The notes under the pieces were generated by a model. The model was not told where the DNA came from and did not search any database. It worked only from the letters and a program-made list of their open reading frames with translations. A program made the translations under genes and the position numbers. 64,000 nucleotides of DNA from Caenimonas soli (GTDB lineage Bacteria > Pseudomonadota > Gammaproteobacteria > Burkholderiales > Burkholderiaceae_C): the NCBI RefSeq assembly GCF_013155545.1, contig NZ_JABJVV010000011.1:1-64000 (forward strand). The letters run 5' to 3'. Position 1 is the first letter of the stretch. Every line of letters begins with the position of its first letter. Shown one piece after another: positions 1-6,574 of the stretch.

Positions 1-224
1 GCGAGCTGCAAAGGCACGAACTCGCCGGCGCCCGCCAGCGCCGGGGCGACAGCCCCGCGCGCGTCTCGGCGCCACGTGTGAATCATGTTGGCATTAAGGC
101 CATGGGCCAGCGCCACCTTGGCTATCGAGGCGCCGGGCTGGCTGCATTCGGCCAGCACTTTCGCCTTGAACTCCGGGGCATACGCGCGCACTCGGGTGCG
201 CTTGGTGGGTTCGCTCGTGTCCAT
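1..224 (-). CDS. tnpA: IS66-family element accessory protein TnpA, 3' end off the window
   Basis: Reading leftwards from the ATG at 222-224, the protein starts MDTSEPTKRTRVRAYAPEF and continues through KAKVLAECSQPGASIAKVAL and the HGLNANMIHTWRR block. This is the helix-turn-helix N-terminus typical of the small first protein of IS66-family transposons, which is thought to bind the element ends. About 74 residues are visible and the rest lies beyond base 1, so whether the element is complete cannot be told. The presumed terminal repeat lies just upstream at 281-297, which fits this being the 5' end of the element. The family call is from motif memory. Confidence 0.85.
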   Translation of the reverse strand, partial: MDTSEPTKRTRVRAYAPEFKAKVLAECSQPGASIAKVALAHGLNANMIHTWRRDARGAVAPALAGAGEFVPLQL

Positions 225-280
225 TCCAATCCTCTCGTGGACACGATGCTCGCCGCAGCGGGCTAAGTCGGCAAGGATGG

Positions 281-297
281 GTTCGCCGGACGCTTAC
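281..297 (-). mobile_element. Terminal inverted repeat (right edge) of the IS66-type element
   Basis: Read on the minus strand this is GTAAGCGTCCGGCGAAC. IS66-family ends characteristically begin GTAAGCG, and the site lies 57 bp upstream of the TnpA start, as expected. It marks the boundary between the element and flanking DNA. The 8-bp target duplication cannot be confirmed because the other end is outside the window. The stretch 298-521 shows no convincing gene. Confidence 0.7.
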
Positions 298-521
298 ACT
301 CCGGCGGTGCTTTGCTCACCTGCCATTGCCGAGGAGGAGGGCAGACTCTCGCGATGCAGTGGCAAACTAGGATCCCACACCTCGCGACCGGAACTTTTGC
401 AAAGAAGGAAGAATGGCGGTTCGCTACTTTTGGGTGGCGACTGGCGGCACTCGACCCCCACAAGGTGTTTAGGCGGAAGAGGACGATCCCCGGATTGTGA
501 ATCCTTCGGTCACGGGAAGCG

Positions 522-782
522 TCAGATTCCGAAGTCCCGGCTTGCGCGGGCGGATGCCGCGCGGCCTCCCTCCGACAGAACATACGAGTCAAACTTTTCG
601 GGGTCTACAAACCAACGCCCGCTGATCATCAACAATGCCCCTATCTCGATGAGCGCCTCCTTGTGTTGCCGCAAGAACCAGGCCATTGATGTTTTAGACG
701 GGAATAGGTGCACCCGCTCAGCCCCATACTCTTGTAGAGCCTTAAGTCGAAGCAATTCGTCCCTCATACGAGATAGGGTCAA
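522..782 (-). CDS. Small protein of unknown function, probably mobile-element associated
   Basis: An 86-residue reading frame using TTG at 782; ATG at 767 (MRDELLRLKAL) is an alternative. It contains the block HKEALIEIGALLMISGRWFV followed by DPEKFDSYVL. From memory this resembles short DNA-binding-like proteins ('...IRQHKAELL.AGALV...G.W.VD..RF...') found beside integrases on genomic islands. No ribosome site is obvious before either start. Base composition is more A+T-rich than in the genes to the right. With the IS66 end next to it, the interval to about 1 kb is probably the eroded edge of an island. I can assign no biochemical function. Confidence 0.5.
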   Translation of the reverse strand: MTLSRMRDELLRLKALQEYGAERVHLFPSKTSMAWFLRQHKEALIEIGALLMISGRWFVDPEKFDSYVLSEGGRAASARASRDFGI

Positions 783-1025
783 TGCGGGGAGACCTGCCTA
801 AGCCTGCTCGTGCAGCCCCAATGGTCATTCGGTGCTCCTCGCGAGTAAACGTTTGGCGCGCGGCTTGTAATCGGTGGGTTCTAAGTTGGGTAAGTAGCGA
901 ACATCCCGCGAAGCCTCTCCACTCCTGGCGTTTGGTGGACTCCGTTTCCGCCAGATCATATCCTCCAAAAATGCCGGAAGGGTATTTCCATCGCGGCTTC
1001 TTCATTGGGAAAATCGGGGTAAAAC

Positions 1026-1493
1026 CTAAGGCGCCGCCCCCGCCGAAAACGCCGCAACTTCCCCCGGCCTACGCAGCATTTTGTCGACGTCGGCCGCATG
1101 CAGTTCTTCCGCATAAATCATCTGCCGGGCGAACTCTTCAAGCGCAACAGAGCGGCCTTCCACACACGTCAGCAGCTCGCGATACAGCGCCAGCGCGGCA
1201 GCTTCCGCATCGGCCGATTCCCGCAACATGGCCGCTATGTCGTGCTTGTGCGAGTCAAGCAACGGGCCTATGGCCAGCGAAGGGTAGGCGCCGAGTGTGG
1301 TGATCCACTCGCCAACCTGCTGGGCGTGCAGCAGTGATTCGGTGGCCTGGTCACGCAGCCAGGACACGATCGGTATGCGGGCGAAGCCGAACACCAGAAG
1401 TGAGTAATGCGTGTATCGCACGACACCGGCCAGCTCGGCTTCGAGCAAACGATTCAGCACGCCGACGACCTGTTTCTGATCAATCTGTTGCAT
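1026..1493 (-). CDS. Bacterioferritin-like ferritin family protein
   Basis: A 155-residue four-helix ferritin-like protein starting MQQIDQKQVVGVLNRLLEAE. An AAGGAG site lies 8 nt before the ATG, so the longer upstream extension is rejected. Diiron/haem-type bacterioferritin signatures can be seen: LLEAELAGVVRYTHYS in helix A, ESLLHAQQVGEWI in helix B, and MIYAEELHAADVD in helix D, supplying the carboxylate and His ligands. Length matches Bfr proteins (about 155-160 aa). The family oxidises and stores iron or protects DNA in the cytoplasm. It is transcribed away from the oxidoreductase gene to its right, and the two share a 130-bp divergent promoter region. Confidence 0.85.
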   Translation of the reverse strand: MQQIDQKQVVGVLNRLLEAELAGVVRYTHYSLLVFGFARIPIVSWLRDQATESLLHAQQVGEWITTLGAYPSLAIGPLLDSHKHDIAAMLRESADAEAAALALYRELLTCVEGRSVALEEFARQMIYAEELHAADVDKMLRRPGEVAAFSAGAAP

Positions 1494-1623
1494 CGCAGGG
1501 CTCCTTGAGGCAGCGGGCCAGTTTACGCCTTTGACGCTGCGCTCCAACTCAGCAATGCTCCCGATAAACGGCTCTTAGCAAGTGACCGCTTTCGATTTAC
1601 CGTATCGGCCAGGAGGAAACAAG

Positions 1624-3471
1624 ATGAATGAACTCCCGACCAGAAGGCGGCTGTTGCACATCGCGGCGGCGGCGCCTCTTTTCCCGGGTACCTGGTTTTC
1701 GCTTCTCGCACCGAAGCGTGCCGCGGCCGCCGCCGCCAAGCCCCGGTCTCGCGTCAGGCCGGGCGATCCGGCATGGCCGTCCGAGGAGCGCTGGAGGAGC
1801 CTGGGCCAGGAAGTCCAAGTGGCGCTGATCAAAGTACAGTCGCCGCTGGCAGGCTGCCTGGCTGCGCCTGCGGGGCCCGCCTGCGCGCAGATGTTCAAGA
1901 TGGCGAGCAATCCGTACTTTCTCGGTGATGAAGTCGGCCTCACGCAAACGCTCGCCTGGGTGGATGCCTGGACATCCAGGCCCAGCACGTATGCGGTGGC
2001 CGCCCGCACCACGAAAGATGTCGCCGCCGCCGTCAACTTCGCCCGGCAACACAACCTGCGCCTCGTCGTCAAAGGAGGCGGCCACAGCTATCAAGGCACG
2101 TCCAACGCGCCGGATTCGCTCTTGATCTGGACGCGAAAGATGAACGAGGTCACGCTGCACGACGCGTTCGTGGGCACGGGCTGCGAAGGGCGCGCGGCGC
2201 CGGTGCGGGCGGCCACGATCGGGGCCGGCGCTGTCTGGGCCCAGGCCTACGACGCCGTGTCGACTCGCTGGGGTGGGTATGTCCAGGGCGGCGGATGTAT
2301 GACGGTCGGCGTCGCGGGCCTGGTTCAGAGCGGGGGCTTCGGCAGTTTCTCCAAGGCCTACGGCCTGGCCGCGGGCAGCCTGCTCCAGGCCGAGGTGGTC
2401 ACCGCGGACGGGGTCGTGCGAATCGCCAACGCTTGCACGAACCCGGACCTGTTCTGGGGCCTCAAGGGCGGAGGCGGCGGCAGCCTGGCTGTCGTCACCC
2501 GGTTGACGCTGCGGGTCCACCCGCTGCCGGAGCAATTCGGTGCGGTCGACATGACGATCAAGGCCACTTCGGCGCCCGCGTTCCGCAAGCTGGTGGGCCT
2601 GATCATTGACTTCTGTAGCCAGAGCTTGCTCAACCCGAATTGGGGCGAACAGATCCGCTTTCGCCCGGAGAATGTTCTCAAGATTTCAATGGTGTTCCAG
2701 GGGCTCGACCGAAGCCGCGCCCGGGCGGTCTGGCAGCCGTTCCTGGACTCGCTCGCCACTGCGCCGGAAGACTTCAAGGTTGAACTCGGACTGTTCGGCA
2801 TCGTGTCGACCTCGGCCCGAGACTTCTGGGCACCCACGCTGTTCAAGAAGCTTCTGGGCTTCATCAGTACCGATGACCGGCCAGGCGCGCCGCCGGGCAA
2901 TGTGTTCTGGCCTGGCGACCAGGGGCAGGCGGGCCAGGTCCTGCATGGCTACCAGTCGGCGTGGCTGCCGGTGGCTCTTGTGCAGGACGCGCAGCGGCGG
3001 CAAGCCTTCTGCGATGCCCTCTTTGCCGCTACACGGCATTGGGGCGTGTCCTTGCACCTGAACAAAGGCCTTGCAGGCGCCCCCGCGGATGCAGTGGCTG
3101 CCGCCAAGGACACGGCCATGAACCCGGCGGTGCTCGATGCGTTCGCGCTGGCGATCTGCGGCGCGCAGGAGCCGCCTGCCTATCCGGGCGTTGCGGGCCA
3201 CGAACCCAACGCGGCGTTGGCTCGCGGGCGTGTACTGGCGATACAACGCGCCATGGATGAACTGCGCAAGGTGGTTCCCAACGCCGGTTCTTATCTGGCC
3301 GAGAGCAATTTTTTTGAGCCGAACTGGCAGCAGTCTTTTTGGGGGCCGAACTATTCGAGATTGCTCGCGGTCAAGGCCCGCTACGATCCCGACGGCCTTT
3401 TCTTTGTGCACCATGGCGTGGGCAGCGAACGCTGGAGCGCTGATGGCTTCACACAACTCGCGCCGCCCTGA
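1624..3471 (+). CDS. Tat-exported berberine-bridge-type FAD-dependent oxidoreductase
   Basis: A 615-residue secreted flavoprotein. The start MNELPTRRRLLHIAAAAPLF is chosen because AGGAGG stands 8 nt upstream; it also places a twin-arginine signal at the N-terminus, implying export of a folded, cofactor-loaded enzyme. The PCMH-type FAD domain runs from about 130 to 320 and includes VVKGGGHSYQGTSNAPDSLL, whose His is the usual 8-alpha flavin attachment site, and GGGCMTVGVAGLVQSGGFGS, whose Cys could give the second covalent link. The C-terminal BBE segment (NYSRLLAVKARYDPDGLF) closes the protein. The family oxidises sugars, alcohols or alkaloid-like substrates with O2; the substrate here is unknown. 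A SnoaL-like gene follows 88 bp later. Confidence 0.85.
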   Translation: MNELPTRRRLLHIAAAAPLFPGTWFSLLAPKRAAAAAAKPRSRVRPGDPAWPSEERWRSLGQEVQVALIKVQSPLAGCLAAPAGPACAQMFKMASNPYFLGDEVGLTQTLAWVDAWTSRPSTYAVAARTTKDVAAAVNFARQHNLRLVVKGGGHSYQGTSNAPDSLLIWTRKMNEVTLHDAFVGTGCEGRAAPVRAATIGAGAVWAQAYDAVSTRWGGYVQGGGCMTVGVAGLVQSGGFGSFSKAYGLAAGSLLQAEVVTADGVVRIANACTNPDLFWGLKGGGGGSLAVVTRLTLRVHPLPEQFGAVDMTIKATSAPAFRKLVGLIIDFCSQSLLNPNWGEQIRFRPENVLKISMVFQGLDRSRARAVWQPFLDSLATAPEDFKVELGLFGIVSTSARDFWAPTLFKKLLGFISTDDRPGAPPGNVFWPGDQGQAGQVLHGYQSAWLPVALVQDAQRRQAFCDALFAATRHWGVSLHLNKGLAGAPADAVAAAKDTAMNPAVLDAFALAICGAQEPPAYPGVAGHEPNAALARGRVLAIQRAMDELRKVVPNAGSYLAESNFFEPNWQQSFWGPNYSRLLAVKARYDPDGLFFVHHGVGSERWSADGFTQLAPP

Positions 3472-3559
3472 TCAGCAAAAAACGGCATTGTCGGCTTGGG
3501 CGAATTTGCAAGGACCGGAATAATGATCCGGGCCAACAAATTCAACCAAGGAGAGGCAG

Positions 3560-3961
3560 ATGAGCGAACTGAATCGGGCGCGCGCCATCCAGTGGATGGA
3601 AGACAACTGGAACAATCGCCGTGAAGAAGTCATCAACGAACTGATGCATCCAGCGTGCGTCGGCCGCATTGAAGGTGGGGAGATCAAGGGCCGCGAGGAG
3701 TGGCGCCAGGTTCGCAAGGAATTGCTGACCGCGTTCCCGGACCTCAAGATGGAGGTCGAGCAGTCGGTCGTCGAAGGCGACACCGTCGTCCTGCGATGGC
3801 GCGTGAACGGGACGCACGACGGCGACGCGATGGGACTCAAGCGCTCCGGCCGCAAGTTCGAGGCCGTCGGGTCAACCTGGATGAAGTTCGCCGACGGAAA
3901 GATGGTGTGGGGCTGCGACACCTGGAACCAAGGCGCCTTGATGACGAGCCTGGTTGCGTAG
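3560..3961 (+). CDS. SnoaL-like (NTF2-fold) polyketide-cyclase/ester-cyclase family protein
   Basis: A 133-residue protein starting MSELNRARAIQWMEDNWNNR with the site AAGGAG 9 nt upstream. The pattern matches the SnoaL/NTF2-like fold: an N-terminal helix pair, FPDLKMEVEQSVVEGDTVVL, then RWRVNGTHDGDAMGL and a closing strand with KMVWGCDTWNQGAL. Members are small cytoplasmic enzymes or ligand binders, and the fold alone does not give the reaction. It lies 88 bp behind the BBE-type oxidase and in the same direction, so the two may be co-transcribed; in actinomycete polyketide pathways the same two families act together, but no polyketide synthase is present here. Confidence 0.75.
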   Translation: MSELNRARAIQWMEDNWNNRREEVINELMHPACVGRIEGGEIKGREEWRQVRKELLTAFPDLKMEVEQSVVEGDTVVLRWRVNGTHDGDAMGLKRSGRKFEAVGSTWMKFADGKMVWGCDTWNQGALMTSLVA

Positions 3962-4065
3962 CAGGCTGTCCGTCACAACTCCTTGGCCGGGCCAACGAGC
4001 GAACAGATCCGCAGTTTTGCCTGTTCGCCCCCGCCGGGTCATCCCGAAAATAATACTGGTTTGGA

Positions 4066-4071
4066 TATAAT
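4066..4071 (+). promoter_or_regulatory. Perfect -10 box (TATAAT) for a probably leaderless mRNA
   Basis: The hexamer TATAAT ends 6 nt before the ATG at 4078, which puts the expected transcription start on or next to the A of the start codon. No ribosome site fits between them. The -35 position (about 4043-4048) does not resemble TTGACA. The mRNA of the downstream antitoxin-like gene is therefore predicted to be leaderless. Confidence 0.5.
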
Positions 4072-4077
4072 TCATTC

Positions 4078-4413
4078 ATGCCGAAGCCGAAAGCTGCGAT
4101 CCAAAAAACAGTTGCAAAACCAGCTGTCGCGAGGGCGGCGCAACGTTTCGCCAGCGTATTCGATGCACTGGCGGACACGCCACAAGAGGCGGCAAATATG
4201 CGCGCCCGCGCCCAGCTCGTTCGTCAGGTTACCGCTGCAATCAAGGAAAAAGGTTGGACTCAAGCAGTGGCTGCGGAGCATTGTGGAGTTACCCAGCCTC
4301 GGATCAATGACCTGATCAACGGTCGTATCTCTAAATTTTCCTTGGACGCTCTCTTCAACATCGCATCAGCAATTGGTGAAGTCAATGTTGAGTTGGAGCT
4401 TGAGCACGCCTGA
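4078..4413 (+). CDS. XRE-family HTH protein, HigA-type antitoxin without a visible toxin
   Basis: A 111-residue protein. After a basic N-terminal arm (MPKPKAAIQKTVAKPAVARA) comes an XRE-type helix-turn-helix at about residues 45-95: KEKGWTQAVAAEHCGVTQPR, INDLINGRISKFSLDAL. This layout is typical of the antitoxin half of HigBA/Gp49-like modules, where the toxin gene normally lies immediately upstream. Here the upstream neighbour is a SnoaL-like gene only 116 bp away and no toxin-sized frame was found on either side. It is either an orphan antitoxin or a stand-alone regulator, possibly of the peptide locus that begins 435 bp later. That last link is speculation. Confidence 0.75.
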   Translation: MPKPKAAIQKTVAKPAVARAAQRFASVFDALADTPQEAANMRARAQLVRQVTAAIKEKGWTQAVAAEHCGVTQPRINDLINGRISKFSLDALFNIASAIGEVNVELELEHA

Positions 4414-4848
4414 GGGGCTCTAGCTGTTGAAACATCTGAGCGAGCGGCAACGCCGGACCATCCTGGGCGACAGCTTGGCGGCGCGCAGTTCCGCTGACTA
4501 GATCGACGCGCTGGCGCAAGCCCCGCGCTCTTGTACGGCAGTGCACAGTACTTCTTGCAGTTTCAAGCAACTTGAAATCTGTGTAACGACAATCTCTGCA
4601 GTAGTCGAGTTGCATGCGCGGACGGCCCGGGGCGGCCGACACTCTCGTCCCACCCGGCGACCGCACTTCTTTGCCCGGCGCCGGACCGGACTCGTCGCAT
4701 TACAGTTCCTAACGCTGCTGAACCAGCCTGCCGCGATGTACTACAGCCTCAAGCTGTACTGCCTGCGACACGGTACCGGCTGACGAGCCGGGGAAGGAAG
4801 GAAGTTTGTACTGCCCCCGCGCTACTTTTGTCGCGATTAGGAGTTCAC
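4414..4848. other. Gene-poor interval upstream of the peptide locus
   Basis: No supported gene was found in these 435 bp. A short in-frame stretch after 4425 (translating as LKHLSERQRRTILGDSLAAR, then a stop) might be a gene remnant but matches nothing I recognise. A small hairpin CCGGC-TGACGA-GCCGG lies at 4776-4791. The promoter of the peptide operon should be here, but I see no strong -35/-10 pair or sigma-54 site. Confidence 0.4.
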
Positions 4849-5070
4849 ATGCGCAGCTTAAGGATTGAAGAACTGGAACTGGTTGCTGGCGGCGTCCCAG
4901 GCGAGGGGGGCGAACACTCACAATCAACGAAGAACAACGGCCTGGGGAATCTCGATCAAGGAGCTCCCGGCGGCTCCTTCCCCAACAACGGAGCCGAGAA
5001 CAACGTCAACGGAGCCTCGACTGGAAACCCGCCCGGTAGCGGCAACTTCCCCGTGGTCCCCAACCTCTGA
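4849..5070 (+). CDS. Double-glycine leader peptide precursor (microcin/RiPP-like)
   Basis: A 73-residue peptide. The start at 4849 is set by TAGGAG 6 nt upstream and gives the leader MRSLRIEELELVAGG. Against the double-glycine consensus it has Leu at -12, Glu -8, Leu -7, Val -4 and Gly-Gly at -2/-1, a good substrate for a C39 peptidase. The predicted mature core is 58 residues (VPGEGGEHSQ... to ...NFPVVPNL). By count it has 13 Gly, 11 Asn (three NN pairs) and 7 Pro, with no Cys, Trp or Tyr and no hydrophobic helix. It therefore resembles neither pore-forming class II microcins nor lanthipeptides. The adaptor, C39 exporter and a candidate modifying enzyme follow on the same strand. Activity (toxin, signal or surface peptide) is unknown. 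Confidence 0.8.
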   Translation: MRSLRIEELELVAGGVPGEGGEHSQSTKNNGLGNLDQGAPGGSFPNNGAENNVNGASTGNPPGSGNFPVVPNL

Positions 5071-5120
5071 GCCCTCGTACTCAAGGGCACGCTCGGTGTT
5101 GTCTTCATCGGGTGTGAGCG

Positions 5121-5151
5121 GTGCGGGTTCCGTGAGTTACCGGGCCCGCAC
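5121..5151 (+). promoter_or_regulatory. Stem-loop between the peptide gene and the export genes
   Basis: GTGCGGG (5121-5127) pairs with CCCGCAC (5145-5151) across a 17-nt loop, with no T-run after it. A separate perfect palindrome CTTGACGTCAAG lies at 5163-5174, just before the adaptor start. The hairpin could act as a partial terminator or processing site that makes more peptide mRNA than transporter mRNA, as is usual in such operons; this role is inferred from position only. Confidence 0.35.
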
Positions 5152-5179
5152 ATCAACCTCAACTTGACGTCAAGCTCGA

Positions 5180-6574
5180 ATGGCAGATCAAGCACATCTT
5201 CCCGCTGCACCGAGTGTGGCCGACGGCCAGGTCGACCGTTGGGTGCCGGCTGTCGCCGCGCGCACCGACGTCGAGCCCGGGAGCGCGGACTTGCGCCTGT
5301 TCCGCTCGGAGGTGCTGGAGGCGCGGCAGACGCAATGGCTCGGCACCGTGATGCTGGCGCCGCGGGCTTCATTCCGGCTGTTCACGCTCTTCGGTCTGGT
5401 CGCCGCCGCGGCGATCATCGCGCTGCTGTGCTTCGGCGAGTTCACGCGCACGGCGCGCGTCAATGGCTGGCTCCTGCCACAGGAGGGCGTGGTCCGCGTG
5501 CAGGCCCCGCGCCCAGGCATCGTCGGAAGTCTCGACGTCAAAGAGGGCGCCCAGGTGCACAAGGGCGATCGCCTGTTGACGCTCTCCGACGAACTGCAAA
5601 GCGCGCGCCTCGGACCCACGCAAGCCCAGATCACGCAGCGGCTCAGCGAGCGACGCGCCAGCATGACTGACGAGCGCAGCCAGCAACAGCGCCTGCTCGC
5701 CCAGCAGGATCGCGCGCTGGCCAATCGTGTGGCTGCCCTGCGCTCCGAAGAGGAACAGATCGAGCGCGAGATCGGCCTGCTTCGCCAGCGGGTCGAGATC
5801 GCCGTCCGCGCCGCCGCGCTGCACGCCCAGCTGCACGCCGATGGCTACCTATCCGAAATGCGCCTGCAGCAGGCGCAGTCCGAGCTGCTCGAACAGCGGG
5901 CACGGCTCGCCGCGGCCGGGCGCAGCCGGCTCAGCGCGGCGCGCGAGCGCATGAACATCGAAGCCGAGCGCGCCGACCTGCCGCTGAAGCTGGGACGCGA
6001 CACAGCGCTCCTCGATCGCGGCATCGCGGAACTCGAGCAGCAACGCGCCGAGGCCGAAGCGCGGCGCGAGATCGTCGTCGTCGCACCCCACGACGGCACG
6101 GTGACTGCGATCCATGCCGTACCGGGCGCAAAAGCCGATGCGGGCACACCGCTGTTGACCATCGTGCCCCCGAACACCCGACTCGAGGCGCACCTTTACG
6201 CCCCGAGTCGTGCCATCGGCTTCGTGCGCGCCGGGCAGCGAGTGCAGCTGCGTTACCAGGCCTTCCCGTACCAGCGCTTCGGTCACTACGAAGGCGTGGT
6301 TGCGGCGGTCTCGCGGGCCGCGTTGAGCCCGGCTGAACTGCCGGCGCAGTTGGCCGGGCTCACGAGCGTGACCGGAGGCGCGGCCGGTGCCGCGGCAGAG
6401 CCGATTTATCGCATCACGGTGAGCCTCGCCAGCCAGACCGTCACGGCCTACGGCGCGAAGACGCCGCTGCAGCCGGGAATGACGCTGGAGGCCGACGTGG
6501 CGCTCGAGCGGCGGCGCCTGTTCGAGTGGATGCTCGATCCCTTGTACGCCGTGACGGGCGCGCAGCGCGGATGA
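5180..6574 (+). CDS. HlyD/CvaA-type periplasmic adaptor of a peptide exporter
   Basis: A 464-residue membrane fusion protein. A cytoplasmic N-terminus is followed by one membrane segment near 67-90 (LFTLFGLVAAAAIIALLCFG), then a biotinyl-lipoyl half (VQAPRPGIVGSLDVKEGAQV). A long Arg/Glu/Gln-rich coiled coil (about 135-300) follows, then the second lipoyl half (VVVAPHDGTVTAIHAVPGAK) and a C-terminal beta domain. This order is that of CvaA/RaxA/HlyD adaptors, which join an inner-membrane ABC exporter to an outer-membrane TolC-like channel. No TolC gene is nearby, so a housekeeping channel is probably used. Its stop overlaps the start of the exporter gene by 4 bp (ATGA), indicating translational coupling. 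No clear ribosome site precedes 5180. Confidence 0.88.
   Translation: MADQAHLPAAPSVADGQVDRWVPAVAARTDVEPGSADLRLFRSEVLEARQTQWLGTVMLAPRASFRLFTLFGLVAAAAIIALLCFGEFTRTARVNGWLLPQEGVVRVQAPRPGIVGSLDVKEGAQVHKGDRLLTLSDELQSARLGPTQAQITQRLSERRASMTDERSQQQRLLAQQDRALANRVAALRSEEEQIEREIGLLRQRVEIAVRAAALHAQLHADGYLSEMRLQQAQSELLEQRARLAAAGRSRLSAARERMNIEAERADLPLKLGRDTALLDRGIAELEQQRAEAEARREIVVVAPHDGTVTAIHAVPGAKADAGTPLLTIVPPNTRLEAHLYAPSRAIGFVRAGQRVQLRYQAFPYQRFGHYEGVVAAVSRAALSPAELPAQLAGLTSVTGGAAGAAAEPIYRITVSLASQTVTAYGAKTPLQPGMTLEADVALERRRLFEWMLDPLYAVTGAQRG

Noticed and set aside
742-1005. 87-codon minus-strand frame starting MKKPRWKYPSGIFGGYDLAE
   Set aside because: No family recognised, no ribosome site, and it overlaps the better-supported small gene at 522-782. 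It could be a gene remnant of the island edge but cannot be supported.
4541-4783. 80-codon frame as a second peptide precursor upstream of the double-glycine peptide
   Set aside because: No ribosome site, no double-glycine leader and Arg-rich random composition.
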